Assembly (NCBI GenBank): GCA_963693315.1
Contig: OY856188.1
Location: forward strand, 269,013,114 to 269,077,113
DNA from: Diogma glabrata
Lineage: Eukaryota; Arthropoda; Insecta; Diptera; Cylindrotomidae
DNA: 64,000 bases
Direction: 5' to 3'
The number at the start of each line of letters is the position of its first letter. Position 1 is the first letter of the stretch. The notes under the pieces are model-generated. The model was not told the origin of the DNA. It saw nothing but the letters and a program-made list of their open reading frames with translations, and ran no database searches. Positions 1 to 11,394 of this stretch are shown in pieces. The position numbers were made by a program, and so were the translations under genes.

Positions 1-1
1 A

Positions 2-1372
2 AGTCTAGAAACAGAGGCTGAGAGGTATGGGATGGATATCATAGCTCTGCAAGAAATTAGACAGCCAATAATCGGAAAACAAGATTTGGATAGTCACTCT
101 CTATACTGTAGTGGTCATCCTTCTCGAAGAGAATTTGGAACTGGCTTTCTTGTTGGTGCACGCATACAAGAAGCCGTGATGAAATTCATCCCGGTCAGTG
201 AGAGGATTTGCTACCTACGTGTACGTGGTACATATAACAATATTTCTCTTATTGCCGTGCATGCACCTACTGAAGCTAAGACCGTCGACGAGAAGGATAA
301 TTTCTACATAGCGCTGGAAGAGGTTATGAAACAAACACCAACACGCGACTTCACTATGGTTCTTGGTGACTTTAATGGGCAGGTTGGAAGAGATATCTCT
401 TATGGAAATGTGGTGGGCCCCAACAGTCTGCATTTGAATTCGAATGATAATGGTGAGAGAATGACTGAGTTTGCATTATCAAATAATTTGAGAATTGCCA
501 GTACTTTCTTTCCGCACCGATCGATTCATAAGCAGACATGGGTCTCACCGAATGGAAACACTCGAAATCAAATTGATCACGTGCTAGTTACAGCACGTTT
601 CTTTTCGAGTGTTCTGGATGTGCGATCCTTTAGAGGTGCATACATTGGAAGTGACCACTTTCTTGTATGTGCTAAAATAAGGTTCCACTTCCCAAACCCA
701 AGCATTCCGAAATTCAATCAACGGAAACGATTTAACATCTCATCACTAAAGAATGCAGAAACAGAAGAGAAATATCAAAACCATATTGCCGAAACATTAG
801 AGAAATCAGAAACCATTAATGGAGACGTCGATAAATCATGGTATTTGCTCAAAGATGCTGTTTTAAGCGCTGCTGAGGGAATACTTGGACGACCACAAAA
901 CCACTCCCAGAAGCCATGGATGGATCAGGCATGTCTTGACGCTATTCAATACAAAAGAGATTGCTATCTGAAATGTCTGCAAGGACGCAACACCAGGTCC
1001 ACGAAGGAGAACTATAAACTGGCAAGACAAGCCGTTACAAAGTTATGTAGACGAACGAAGAGAGAATGGTGGAAGAGAAAGTGTGAGGAGATTGAAAGTT
1101 TCAATAAGGAACATCAATCGCGTAACTTCTTTCAACAGGTTAAAACCTTAAAGAAGGGCCCTCAAACTAGATCGACTGCTATTCAAAACGAAGATGGGGA
1201 GCTACAAGTAGACCTTAAAAATATTTTAGACACTTGGGCCACTTATTTTGAGAATCTTCTCAACTTAAGTGACCAGCAACAAGTCGGGCGACGAGCAAAG
1301 CTTATTCGTGCGTCAAAGGTACATGTAGACGAACCCACCAAAGAGGAATTCGATGCGGCGCTGTCAAAATAA
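2..1372 (+). pseudogene. LINE endonuclease domain (5'-partial, ends at internal stop)
   Basis: The frame is already open at base 2, before the first ATG at 32, so that ATG is internal and the true start lies outside the window. Numbering from that ATG, the endonuclease/exonuclease/phosphatase fold shows its catalytic signature: the Glu of QEIR (residue 8), GDFNGQVG (about 112-119; Asp113, Asn115) and SDH (207-209). This domain nicks target DNA to prime reverse transcription. The region after about residue 230 is a basic linker leading to the reverse transcriptase. A TAA at 1370-1372 ends the frame just before the KAPGIDDI block that normally opens the reverse transcriptase, so the two halves were one protein. 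Otherwise the sequence is well preserved. Confidence 0.9.
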
Positions 1373-2857
1373 AAATGCAATAAAGCACCTGGTATCGACG
1401 ATATAACATCCGAAATGATTGTACATGGTGGTGAAACTCTATCCTTAAGATTGTTTGAACTTGTTCAAATGATATGGAGGACTGAAGCCATGCCACAGGA
1501 CTGGAACACAGCTATGCTGATACCAATCCATAAAAAAGGTAATCGCCTACAATGTGCAAACTACAGAGGAATCGCTCTACTCTGCACAGCATATAAGATC
1601 TTTTCTTACATTTTGCTATCCAAAATCAATCCTTTTGCTGAACAACTGTTTGGAGAATATCAGTGTGGCTTCCGGCGGGGCCGAGGTACCACCGATGCAC
1701 TTTTCTCGATAAGGATGATTTTGGAAAAGTGCCGAGAGTTCAACATACCAGTGCACCAACTCTTCATTGATTTCAGACAGGCCTACGACTCTCTCGAACG
1801 AGAGACTCTATGGTCTGCTCTGGTGTCAATGGGAATTCCTGGTAAACTGGTATCACTATGCAAAATGACAGTACAGAACTCTCAATGCTGTGTGCGAGTA
1901 GAGAACGAAATATCAAGGTTTTTTAAAGTTGACTCCGGGTTAAGACAAGGTGATGCTATCTCTCCTATACTTTTTAATTTAGCCTTGGAATATGTGTGCC
2001 GTCAAAAGAAACTGCCGACTAACAACAATATCTTGTCAATAAACTCAGTACAGATGATTGCATACGCTGATGATGTTGTCATCCTCGGCCGAAGTGAAGC
2101 TGTTATGAGTGAGACTTTTAAGTCGCTTGAGAGTGGAGCTAGAAAAATTGGTCTGCAAATTAACTACAATAAAACCAAACATATGAATGCTTCAAGAGAG
2201 TCTGAGAAGAAAGATTTGATGTGCGGCGATGAACGAATTGAGGGAGTTGAATCTTTTAAATATTTGGGATCAATGCTTGACTCAAACAACAGCATACTTA
2301 CAGATATAAAAGCTCGAATCGCTGCAGGTAATCGAACTTTCTACTCAATCAAACCTCTCCTTGGATCTCCGTATGTATCAACTAACACCAAGCTCAAGTT
2401 ATACAAGACATTGATTAGACCGGTTGTGATGTATGGGTCACAAACGTGGACCCTTACACAAAATGACGAATCGCATTTATCTGTATTTGAGCGTAAGATC
2501 CTACGCTACATTTTTGGTCCACTTAAGACAGACGATGGAGAGTATAGAACCCGGTATAACTTTGAGATCAGAGACCTTCTTGAGGGTCCTGATATAATAG
2601 GTTGTATCCGTTCTAATAGGATTGCTTGGTTTGGGCATGTTCTACGAGCCGATTCACAGTCTGGAATGATTAGAAAAATGTACGTTAGTACCCCAGGGAG
2701 TGGGCGACCGCGAGGTAGACCACGACTACAATGGGAGACTGACGTAATAAACGACCTTAAAAAAATCGGCTGCCATGGTAATTATGTCGCTGTTGCGAAT
2801 GACCGTGGTGAATATTCGAAGCTGATTAGCCTGGCAACGCTCCTACATGGAGCATGA
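1373..2857 (+). pseudogene. LINE reverse transcriptase domain (same frame, after the stop)
   Basis: This continues in exactly the same frame after the single TAA. Numbered from the ATG at 1415, it shows HKKGNRLQCANYRGIALL (fingers), FRRGRGTTDALF, the catalytic DFRQAYDS (Asp about 119), GLRQGDAISPILFNLALE, the catalytic YADD (Asp about 219-220), and a thumb/C-terminal region with LKLYKTLIRPVVMYGSQTW and FERKILRYIFGP. It would copy element RNA into DNA at the nicked target. There are no frameshifts in 1.4 kb and all catalytic residues are present, so the copy is young. One nonsense change separates it from an intact frame. I see no RNase H domain. Readthrough is possible but unproven. Confidence 0.92.
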
Positions 2858-2862
2858 ACGCC

Positions 2863-2864
<2 letters not shown>

Positions 2865-2897
<33 letters not shown>
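2865..2897 (+). repeat. Poly(A) tail of the LINE copy
   Basis: Thirty-three uninterrupted A residues start 7 bp after the stop codon. An unbroken tail indicates recent target-primed insertion and fixes the 3' boundary of the element. Confidence 0.95.
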
Positions 2898-2898
<1 letters not shown>

Positions 2899-4359
2899 AA
2901 TACTAACATAACATACAAATTTTTTTTTATGAAAATTATAAACATGGCCTGTACCACTTCGACATATAAAATAAAATAAACCTTAATTGGTCATATCCCA
3001 AATATACATATTTCACAACAAATGTAAATAATGGGAAATATGGAATTCCTTTTCATAATTTTTTCCTTAAACATGAAAATAAGGAAATCTGAAAATCAAA
3101 TTTCCTTCGCTTACAAACAAACAAAACCCTTTTTCCTTCAAAATTTTATTTTTCAAACTAATACTTTTAAAAACGAGATTTGTCTTAAAGATTGTATATG
3201 AATGAATTATCTAGAGAAATAGGGAAATATGGAAAATATTCAGGATCCTTATTATATGTAAGAAACATAATCAGTTTAAGTTGTAATTCAAAATATTGAC
3301 ATTGTTTTGCTTGTAGTGTTGATTTAATTTAAAATTTATCTAGAAGTTATTTCATGGAATATTTAGGGATGTTATGTGTTGGCATCCTATATAGCAAATT
3401 TTTTTTTTATGATTCAGATTTTCATTTAGAAAAGTATCTTTTTTTAATTCTATCCTAAATCAACAAAATTCAATTCTCATACTAAACGACCACCTGGAAT
3501 AAATTGAAATTTACTTTTATTTTCATGATTTATTGTGCATCGTTACAGCATTCCGTCTACAATTATTTTTTCTGCTCGTAAAACCGTTTTTAAAAAAAAA
3601 CCTGTTTGAATAGTATTCCATTCCAAAATAATCAATCACATTTCCAAATTCTTGTATCTGGAATGTTCTTTAAAACAACATATTAAGTAATTTTTATTTT
3701 TATTATATTAAGCCTTTCCTAGAGAAGTCCTCTTGATGACCTATTCTAACACTAAGAGCGATATGTGAACCATTACAAGGGCAAATAAAATACAGATGTA
3801 TGTCATAAAGGACTAGTATAAAATATATTGGCGCAGCTTTAATTTCGATATCATCAGTAATGGTCGAGCTTTGTGTAATTAAAGGAATTTTTTACCAATA
3901 TAGTATCTCGTTTTTATAAAGTATTAAATAATTTTCATATTTATATAAAAAACTGTAGAAAAAAAGCTTTTGTAGAATTACAAAGTGATCAATCTAAGAT
4001 GGCATAAATAACACAAATATAATAACGCACATATGTATTCTATCCATATTTATAATATTATTTTAATTTTTTTTGTTGCCATATTTCATTTTGATTTTTT
4101 TTCTTGGGTTTATTGATTTATTTTTTCTATTTTGAGAAAGGTTGTTTCATTTGGCTTGTGTTACAAACCACAACAAAAAAAATTATTCTAAAAGATTCCA
4201 TTTATCAACACTAAGAATGAATGACTTTTTTAATATACTCACGTTCATCAACATCAAACCCAAATCTGATAAAATTTATAAAATTTTATTTAGAAAATGT
4301 GCCGGAATGTTTGAGTTTTGAAGATAAAATATCGACTCATATGTATTGTTGTGCTGGGG
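2898..4359. other. AT-rich stretch, nothing recognised
   Basis: AT-rich DNA with short A and T runs. I see no coding frame, repeat copy or RNA gene that I can support. Confidence 0.6.
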
Positions 4360-4432
4360 TGATGAGTGACCGAGTGGTAAAGTAGTTCTATATAGATTCG
4401 ACGTACTTGGGCTGGATTCAAAATCAAGTTTG
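4360..4432 (+). ncRNA. Degenerate tRNA-like sequence (Ser/Leu-type head), relic
   Basis: TGACCGAGTGG at 4367-4377 fits a polymerase III A box of the Ser/Leu tRNA type. GGATTCAAAATC at 4414-4425 is a worn B box (consensus GGTTCGANTCC), about 47 bp downstream. The acceptor stem cannot be closed and the anticodon arm is not credible. It is either a tRNA pseudogene or the head of an old SINE. Confidence 0.3.
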
Positions 4433-4536
4433 TTTTATGAACTATAAATTTTCGAGCAATATGCTGATACCACCAGTGATTAAAGCCACAAGGTCATCAA
4501 TCATGATTTTATTGAAGTAAATGTAGTATGTTATTA

Positions 4537-4745
4537 ACACTGTGCATCACTATCAGAAACTATAAAAGAATTGCATGTCTTGGGATTTTTAATTTCCGAC
4601 TAGCTTCAATTGTGAATTCGAATATGTTGTCCTTTCGAATATGCTGTACGAATTCTGAATTGCACGAAAAAGTTTCACAAAAAAATGGATTCAAATGAGT
4701 AAGCTGTAGAGACTCTGATGACTCCAAAAGTCGAATGATCCAAGA
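4537..4745 (+). repeat. Dispersed repeat family S, copy 1
   Basis: About 200 bp, starting ACACTGTGCAT and containing CGACTAGCTTCAATTGTGAA, GAATTGCACGAAAAAGTTTC and GGATTCAAATGAG. It aligns by eye with 22059-22262 (same strand) and 29490-29680 (opposite strand). It has no coding capacity. A short open frame on the minus strand here is only part of the repeat. Confidence 0.7.
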
Positions 4746-6240
4746 CCACCACCCACACCACCCCAACTAGGATTACTACATTTAAAAATTAAAATTTTTC
4801 ACCCATCTCATTATTGGCTGTTGATCCAACACTTCATGCCTCAGTAATTTAGCCAATCATAATGACTAAACTATAAATTAATACAATAATATGATCAAAC
4901 GTTGCGCATTTGGCACAGGCAATTATTGAATAAAAAATAAAATGGAAGCAGCAGTCGATTCAATTTCATGAGTTTATTCCGTTTTCAACTCAACACCAAT
5001 TTTTGATCATGAATTAAAATTAAATTTAGATCAAATGATTTCTATCAAAACTCAAATTAAGTTCAAAGATAAATCAAACGGCAAAACGCTTTTACCTTTC
5101 CTCGCTATTACAAAAAAGTTATTTACTGTTCCCCTTTTAGTTTTAAAATAGATTATTAAATTAGACACATTTGGCTTGATTTTTATATGAACAGGAAAAA
5201 TGGTGTGCATACAAAACATTATTAATAGAATTACCTCAAATAATTAATAACCTAAGAGTGAATGTAAATACAGATAGATTTCTGCACTATGCAACGTTTG
5301 AAAAATGTCCCATCCAAGTTACAACATCTTGAAATCGATTAATGTTTCCAATTTGTCAATTTTTACTAAAAACAAATTTTAATTAAGTTAAGAAAAACAT
5401 CAAAAAAACCAAAACAAATACTGTAAATTCTTTTGAATCATCCAATTAATAGAAACGATTTCACTAAATTAAATTCACAAATTGCATTCGCGATCTCACG
5501 CAAAATACAATCGACCATTCTTCATGTGACAAAAACAATGGTTGTCAAATTTTTGTTGTTGTTGCGTTTATGCTCTATGTAGAAGTGTTGCTAAGCTAAT
5601 GAGCTTCGAATATTCATCACGGTCATTCGCAACAGTGGCATAATTACCATGGCAATCGTTTTTTTAAGGTTTTTTATTACGTCCGTTTACAATTGCAGTT
5701 CAAGTTCAGGTAAAATTTTGTTCCGCAAATTTGACAAAGTTATTTTTCCATGGTAAGGGTACTAACCTACGGCCCAACCCAAAGACTCCAATTCATCATG
5801 ATGTAGCATCATTGGCTATACATTTTTTACTCTGCTTGTCTCCGATACACCAACTTAATTCTGTCAAAATTACCCAGGCAGCATGACGTGGATGTCGAAT
5901 TTTTCTATCCATTTGACCCGGTTGTCACATTAGCAATTTTTACTTTTCAATCCTTTTCCTTTATATTTAATTTAATCAAATTTCTTTTAATTTCTTTTCA
6001 TTCATAAGCATTGTAATATTTTCACGAATTGTCACAATGTGTATATTCGGTCAAAAGTCAACAAAAGACAACAACAAAAAGAAAAGAAAAAGAGCCACAG
6101 AACTTATTTCACATAAGCGAAACGATATTAATTAAGGATATTAATTATATTGACTGCGGAATCGGTAAAGTAACAATTCACCGGTGTCAACAGAAATTAC
6201 TTTTGGGACAACTGTTTCGTAACAGGTAACCGAAGTAAAT
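4746..6240. other. AT-rich stretch, nothing recognised
   Basis: No supported gene or repeat copy. The short minus-strand frame that ends near 4766 belongs to repeat S. Confidence 0.55.
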
Positions 6241-6322
6241 CTCCCCATTTATGTTGGCACCCTATCGCTTTAGATCACTATCTAAAACTTGCAAAAAGCC
6301 TTGCAATTTTTGAAATGGGGAG
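6241..6322. repeat. Small inverted-repeat sequence (82 bp)
   Basis: CTCCCCATTT at 6241-6250 and its exact reverse complement AAATGGGGAG at 6313-6322 bound an 82-bp segment that could fold into a hairpin. It may be a very short MITE or chance. Confidence 0.35.
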
Positions 6323-6589
6323 AACGGACAAATCCAAGCCCATACACGCTAGTCCAAGCTGGCGTGAATTCGGTGACCCACCCCAGTACAAGAAATTTAG
6401 AGTAAAAAAACAAACAACGTGTGCTAGATTCTCAAGAGAGAAAAGCCACCATGATTAGCTCATCTTTCTACGTTACTTTACTTAAACTATTATTCCAAAC
6501 AAACCATAACCCATGTATGAATGATCTAAGGGACCAAACCAGAACTAAGCCCGAACCATGGCTTTTGGGATTTAGGCCAGACTTAACAT

Positions 6590-6830
6590 TTTCAAACTGC
6601 CCAAACTGGCACCAAGTTTGAACTGGCGTTCTATGGCCAATCCTGGCAAATCAAACTTGGGCCAGTTCTATCGAAACAATTTTTTCCATACCTCCATTAA
6701 AAGTGTTAACAATAGATTAAATATAATTATTATTTTTATTTCTTGTTACAAAAACTTACAACTGGCCCAAACTAAAACCAAAGTTATTTAGCTAGAGCTT
6801 GACTTGCCAAAACAGGCCCAAGTTTGATTC
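6590..6830. repeat. Possible MITE remnant with TCAAACTTGGGCC inverted repeats
   Basis: TCAAACTTGGGCC at 6651-6663 is repeated inverted as GGCCCAAGTTTGA at 6815-6827. Further AACTGGC/GCCAGTT-like words lie around both. The ends are not clear. The 66-aa frame that overlaps 6421-6621 has no recognisable features. Confidence 0.35.
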
Positions 6831-7552
6831 GTTGTTTTATATTGGAAACTAGTGCACAAGAATCCAAAAATAATTTAAATTGATAGAATCTACCTTTTTA
6901 TCTTGTTTAACTCAGACAATTTGTCGTGATTAAAGCTTCTTACCCATCTGCATTCCGCTTACCAACATTCTTATCAATGCATAGGTATGTTATCTTCCGC
7001 GTGAACTTTTACTTACTTCCTTTGATTAACTCGCTAGGCAATCAATCTAGATGACAGTCAATCACTGGCTAACTTCTACATACATAAGCTGATGCACGAT
7101 ACACTTCCCAACCTAACTCAGCATTCCTGCTTAACTCCTTCAAAACAAAAAATCACTGTCCTTACAATAAATCCCAACTCACTAACTCAAAATGCCAAAA
7201 CCAACACATTTAAGTTGAAAAAAATTTTACAAAACAAGCAATTAATCAAAAAAATTTAATTTCTTTTTAGTTTTTCTATAAATAGAGACTTTTATAGGTG
7301 GTCGTGAGTCATAAGTGTAATATGTTCTTCGAAATATTTTAAATGTTTGTGTTTTTAGACACAAGTGGGATGAAACGTCTTTGAAATTTTGAGCATACAT
7401 TTCCGAATAGCGCTGTAGTATATGACTAAAGGTATACTATAGGTATGAAGAGAACGGGCAATGGAACTATGTCTGACACAGAATATCTTGTCAAGGACAG
7501 AAACTTTGGGTGACTACATTTATCCTTAGAATTATAAAAAAAAATAAGAAGT
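6831..7552. other. Unassigned AT-rich stretch
   Basis: No supported coding region, repeat or RNA gene. Confidence 0.5.
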
Positions 7553-7625
7553 GAAATGGAATCTGACCTTGAACCCAAACCCTGAGATAAAAACGCGCAT
7601 GCTTTACCAACTGAGCTAGCCGGGC
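7553..7625 (-). ncRNA. tRNA-Lys-like pseudogene or tRNA-Lys-derived SINE head
   Basis: Read on the minus strand, the first half is almost a perfect lysine tRNA: GCCCGGCTAGCTCAGTTGG (A box included), then an anticodon region with a TTT triplet and ATCTCAGGG. The B-box region GGGTTCAAGGTC is still recognisable, but the 3' acceptor strand cannot pair with GCCCGGC, and the anticodon stem is mismatched on its 5' side. It is therefore not a functional tRNA. The overlapping minus-strand frames at 7426-7679 are shadows of it. The identity as lysine comes from memory of insect tRNA-Lys. Confidence 0.6.
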
Positions 7626-8317
7626 CAGACAAAAATTAAAAGGACTGCATAAATGTGGGAGATCCAATTTATAAGACAAATGTGAAGGACTTTTGGGACA
7701 ATAGGAAATTAAAGAAGAACTAATGTTGTCTGTGAGCCATTGAATAGTCTATCCTGTCCCACAAAACAAAAAAAACCGTTATATTAAAAAAAATTAATTT
7801 AACACAAAAATGTTTTGGGAGACAGCCGCGGTGAATCTAGCATTTGCTGGCTCACCATTTCTTGACCAGAAAAAACACCACCGTAACACACTGAATTGAG
7901 AATAAGAGGTTGGTGGAGGTGTTCAAAGAATGTCAGTCATAGCGGCCAGAGCGACAGTTGATTGTTTTCTTAATTATCGTCCATTGCTTTAATCTTTGTA
8001 CCCAACAATAGGTTACGCTGTAACTAACAGAATTATTGAGCACCATGGCAGTTAGATTACTTGTGCGTAACACTTGGTGAACAACTGAAAATGACACAAT
8101 TGAAAATCCGTGAAATAACCATAATGGGATGACCTAGATGGTAAACAATCAGGGTCAAAAACCACTTCACCGCTCACGACTTTTTCGCAACAGCCAAGAA
8201 TTTTCGTCCAACTAAGGTACGCGGGATTGTAAACTCCGGTAATAATACGTCTGAAGGACCTCTCCTCTCTTTGTGGCTATTAATTAAAAACACAAATTTA
8301 AACTCAAACATATATGT
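7626..8317. other. Unassigned, slightly GC-richer stretch
   Basis: Mixed-composition DNA with stops in all frames and no domain I recognise. It may be an old repeat without a visible relative in this window. Confidence 0.4.
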
Positions 8318-8612
8318 TGTCGGTGTGTCATGGACTTACGAATTCAGCTTTTTACCCTCAGGTCAATAACTCACAAACAACACGCATCAAAGAATAAAAA
8401 TAAAACACAAGAAATGTCTGTGCGTCAGGACTTACAAGGATCTTACCGTTCGACAACAGAACACAACTAAACAAACAAACATTAATCGTCTGCGCGTCAG
8501 AGTTTACAAGAATTTTACTTTTTGCCTACAGAACAAAACTTAAAACACAAACGTTGTCAGTGCGTCAGGACTTACATAACATCTTTTCCTCTGCCCTCAG
8601 AATAAAACACTG
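8318..8612 (+). repeat. Four-copy tandem repeat (about 70-97 bp units)
   Basis: The core GTGCGTCAGGACTTACA recurs, with variants, near 8321, 8417, 8490 and 8559. Each copy is followed by a CCCTCAG/CTACAG-type word and an AACACAAA spacer. Units differ in length and sequence, so this is an old degenerate minisatellite. Confidence 0.75.
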
Positions 8613-8764
8613 GATCACACCTCATACAAAAAAAAGCAAACAAAAATACAAATCAAAATTAGCAAAAATCAAAATTATTTCTGTTAATTTCAAATACAAG
8701 TCATAAAATATCAAAATTTAAACAAAGATAAAAAAATATTTCCACGTCCCGCCTATCCATTTTG

Positions 8765-9318
8765 AGCGGCAAAGGTTACACACTGCGCTGCTGTATGGAC
8801 GATGTGTGCGATAACTGTACCGTAAGTGGGTCAAAAAAATCGTCAAGGTTGTCAAAACAAGGAAATATGCATATTTTTTGCTTAAAAACTGTCATTTTAA
8901 GTGATAATGAGTAGGAACAAAGAATGTGGAAAAATCTGGATGGTCGGGATTGGTATGTGAGATCAAAAACTAGATTATTGCATTATAAGTTCGTGAAAAA
9001 AATATTGTCAAGTGTGTCAAAAGAAAGATTTTAATTTATTTTTTTACCCAATTTTTTGGAGTAATATAAAATTAATTATTTGTTTGAAATGAAATTTTAT
9101 TATTATTATAGAGAATTATGGCACTATCAGTTTGTCAAAAAAATAATGTCAAGTGTGTCAAAAAAAGATTTCATTTATTTTTTTAGCCAATTTTTTTAAA
9201 AAAATTGTAGCTTTTTTATGACGTAAATGTATTTGGAAATGAAATTGGACATGGAAATTTTTGAAATTGTTATGGTTTTTGAAATATTTTTGGAATTTTG
9301 AAAAAAATTTGTATTGTT
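8765..9318 (+). repeat. Dispersed repeat module A, copy 1 (truncated)
   Basis: It contains GACGATGTGTGCGATAACTG, GGTATGTGAGATCAAAAACT, and two copies of the TGTCAAGTGTGTCAAAA unit about 125 bp apart, then GACGTAAATGTATTTGGAAAT and a short run of the GGAATTTTGAAAAAA satellite. The same order occurs inverted at 23.5-24.77 kb and in part at 60.43-60.9 kb. It runs directly into the inverted repeat of the next element. I know of no coding function. Confidence 0.75.
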
Positions 9319-9560
9319 AAAAAATACGAAAAATTCACGTTTTTTTTTAAATTTTTCAATTTCAAAGCCATTAGTTTTGAACGAATCAAGACACTAATTT
9401 TTTTTAATTTCTTGGAGCCTATAGTAGCTTCAATTGTCTTTTTTGTAAGCTATAAAACACGAATATATGTGCAGTTTGCAAGAAGTTATTCAAGTTTTCC
9501 CATAGAAAGTCAAAACTCAAAATTTGGAAAAAATAATTTTTTACTTAATTTATTGTGACA
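9319..9560 (+). repeat. Left terminal inverted repeat (truncated)
   Basis: It pairs with 11395-11640. Mismatches and small indels suggest an old insertion. Its outer part is replaced by module A sequence. Confidence 0.75.
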
Positions 9561-9644
9561 TCAATCAATCAATAAATCAATAGTGATAGCTACCTTGTAA
9601 GGCAACATAAATTGTTAGTAAAGTGTAAAGTGAAGTTTATTTAA

Positions 9645-11274
9645 ATGGCGTCGTCCAGAAGTTTGAAGTCTAAAAATAGCCCAAATTCATTTTGTTTTAT
9701 TTGTGGAAGCTACATAATATATACGCTAAAAGAATCACCCCATTTATAAGAACTATCTATTTTCATTACTTCGGCATAGAATTCAATGAAGATAAACCAT
9801 GGATACCGAACTGCAACTTAAGATTTTCAAGATGGTACAATGGGGAAAATGTTCATTTAATGTTTGGAACACCAATTATTTGGAAAAAAGTAGCAGATCA
9901 CTCACAATTTACTTCTGTGTTATCAAATTAGTTGGCGTCAATGCTAAGAAAAAGTGATCTCTAATATATCCAGACGTTGAATCTGTACAAAAAACAATAC
10001 CACACAGCGAAGAACTTCCAAAACCGATTTCTCATAATGTAATGGTGATAAGTTCTATTAGTTCTGATCATAACACCTCAAAAAGTGATATAGAAGTTCG
10101 TCTAAAATGAGGTTCATCTAAAATGCCGCATTTAATACAACAACTAGAATTAAATGATCTGATAAGAGATCTTAAGTTATCGAAAATGGATGCAGAGCTG
10201 CTAGGTTCAAGATTACAACAATACAATCTTCTTCAAAATACAGCAAAAGTAACACTTTGTCGCTATCGCAATAAACAATTTTCTTCGTTTTTTTAAAAGT
10301 TAGATGATAAATGTAACTGTGGAGATGTGATTGGACTATTTAACGGGCTTCAAATCGATCATAACTCAAGTGCATGGCGTTTATTAATCGTTGGTTCAAA
10401 AACAATTTGAAAGCAGCTCTGCTTCACAACGGCAACAAACTACCAACGACACCTGCAGTATTTCACTCAGTTTGCTCAAAAGAAACATGTGATTCCTTGA
10501 AAGAAATATTAGATTTGATTCAGTACAATTCATTTAAATGGAAAGTTTGTGCTGATTTAAAGGTGGTTGCAATTGTGACTGGTCTTCAGGCTGGATATAC
10601 AAAATATTGCTGTTTTTTATGTTTATGAGATAGTCGAGCACACGGGCATCATTAAGTTCGACAAAATTGGCGAACAGATATGCTTTTGAGCCTGGTTCAT
10701 TAAATGTCAAAAACGTTCCACTTGTTGATCCAGAAAGAGTAATATTACCACCATTGCATATCAAATTGGGACTGATTAAAAACTTCATAAAAGCAATAGA
10801 TAAGAATTCTGCAGCTTTCCAATATCTTCATAAATTTTTTCCAACAATGTGTACCGCCAAAAATTAAAGAAGGAGTTCTCGTAGGGCCGAAAATTAGAAA
10901 ACTGCTTTGTAATGAAAAATTATGCTTGAATTTTATTCGAATCAGTGGTGTATGGATTTTTAGGAAATCACAGAGCAGAAAACTATAAGGAGTTGATAAG
11001 CGATTTGATGGAAAATTACCGAAAATTAAATCCGAATATGTCACTGAAAATTCACTTTTTACATTACCATTTGGATTTTATCCCGGTAAACTTGGGAGCT
11101 GAGAGCGACAAACATGGTGAACGCTTCAACCAAGATATGATGTGGTTAGAAAGACGTCATCAAGGACATTGGGGAGTTGATATGCTAGGAAATTACTGTT
11201 GGAGTATTATACGCGAAACTGATCCAAAAAACAATAAAAAAACATCAAATAAAACTCATGTTCCAAGGAACTAA
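9645..11274 (+). pseudogene. Decayed gene of an uncharacterised arthropod transposon-associated family
   Basis: Pieces in several frames line up in one order with a protein family that recurs in arthropod genomes, annotated only as uncharacterised. The N-terminus (ATG at 9645) reads SRSLKSKNSPNSF with a Cys-x2-Cys pair (CFICG). Then come KRITPFIRTIYFHYFG (about 9730-9790), LNDLIRDLKLSKMDAELLGS (about 10153-10212), a central block with LHNGNKLP and LKVVAIVTGLQAGYTKYCC (10374-10626), LVDPERVILPPLHIKLGL (about 10720-10775), KEGVLVGPKIRKLL, and a C-terminal block FLGNHRAENY, NMSLKIHFLHYHLDF, HGERFNQDM and MLGNYCW, ending at TAA 11272-11274. At least five frameshifts and several stops break it. 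Enzymatic function is unknown; it could be the element's transposase. Family recognition is from memory. Confidence 0.75.
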
Positions 11275-11394
11275 TACCAAAGTATAGTTAGTTAAAAATT
11301 ATAAATTTAAATTGTTTTTAAAAACATGTTTGTCAAATATATCATCAATACAAATTTTAATGTATAAATGTATACATTTATAAATCAATTATGC

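Larger units (their letters stand above)
1..2897 (+). mobile_element. Non-LTR retrotransposon (LINE), 5' end outside window
   Basis: One reading frame runs from the window edge to 2857 and encodes an apurinic-type endonuclease followed by a reverse transcriptase, then a 7-bp untranslated tail and a 33-nt poly(A). This order and the poly(A) end define a non-LTR retrotransposon. The very short 3' untranslated region and the C-terminal region (an FERKILR-type helix, a GRPRGRPRLQW block and an LHGA ending) resemble insect elements that gene predictors often mislabel as craniofacial development protein 2-like. I would place it near the RTE-like clades, but the clade is a guess. The 5' end and any target-site duplication cannot be seen. 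Confidence 0.93.

Noticed and set aside
7426..7679. Two overlapping minus-strand frames of 62-68 codons
   Set aside because: They read through the tRNA-Lys-like relic and a poly(A) stretch; no protein features.
8318..8612. Possible CRISPR-like array
   Set aside because: Spacers are related to one another, repeat cores vary, and the genome is eukaryotic; it is a minisatellite.
10534..11044. Minus-strand frames of 84 and 99 codons
   Set aside because: Shadows of the plus-strand decayed gene at 9645-11274, whose family blocks are clear on the plus strand.
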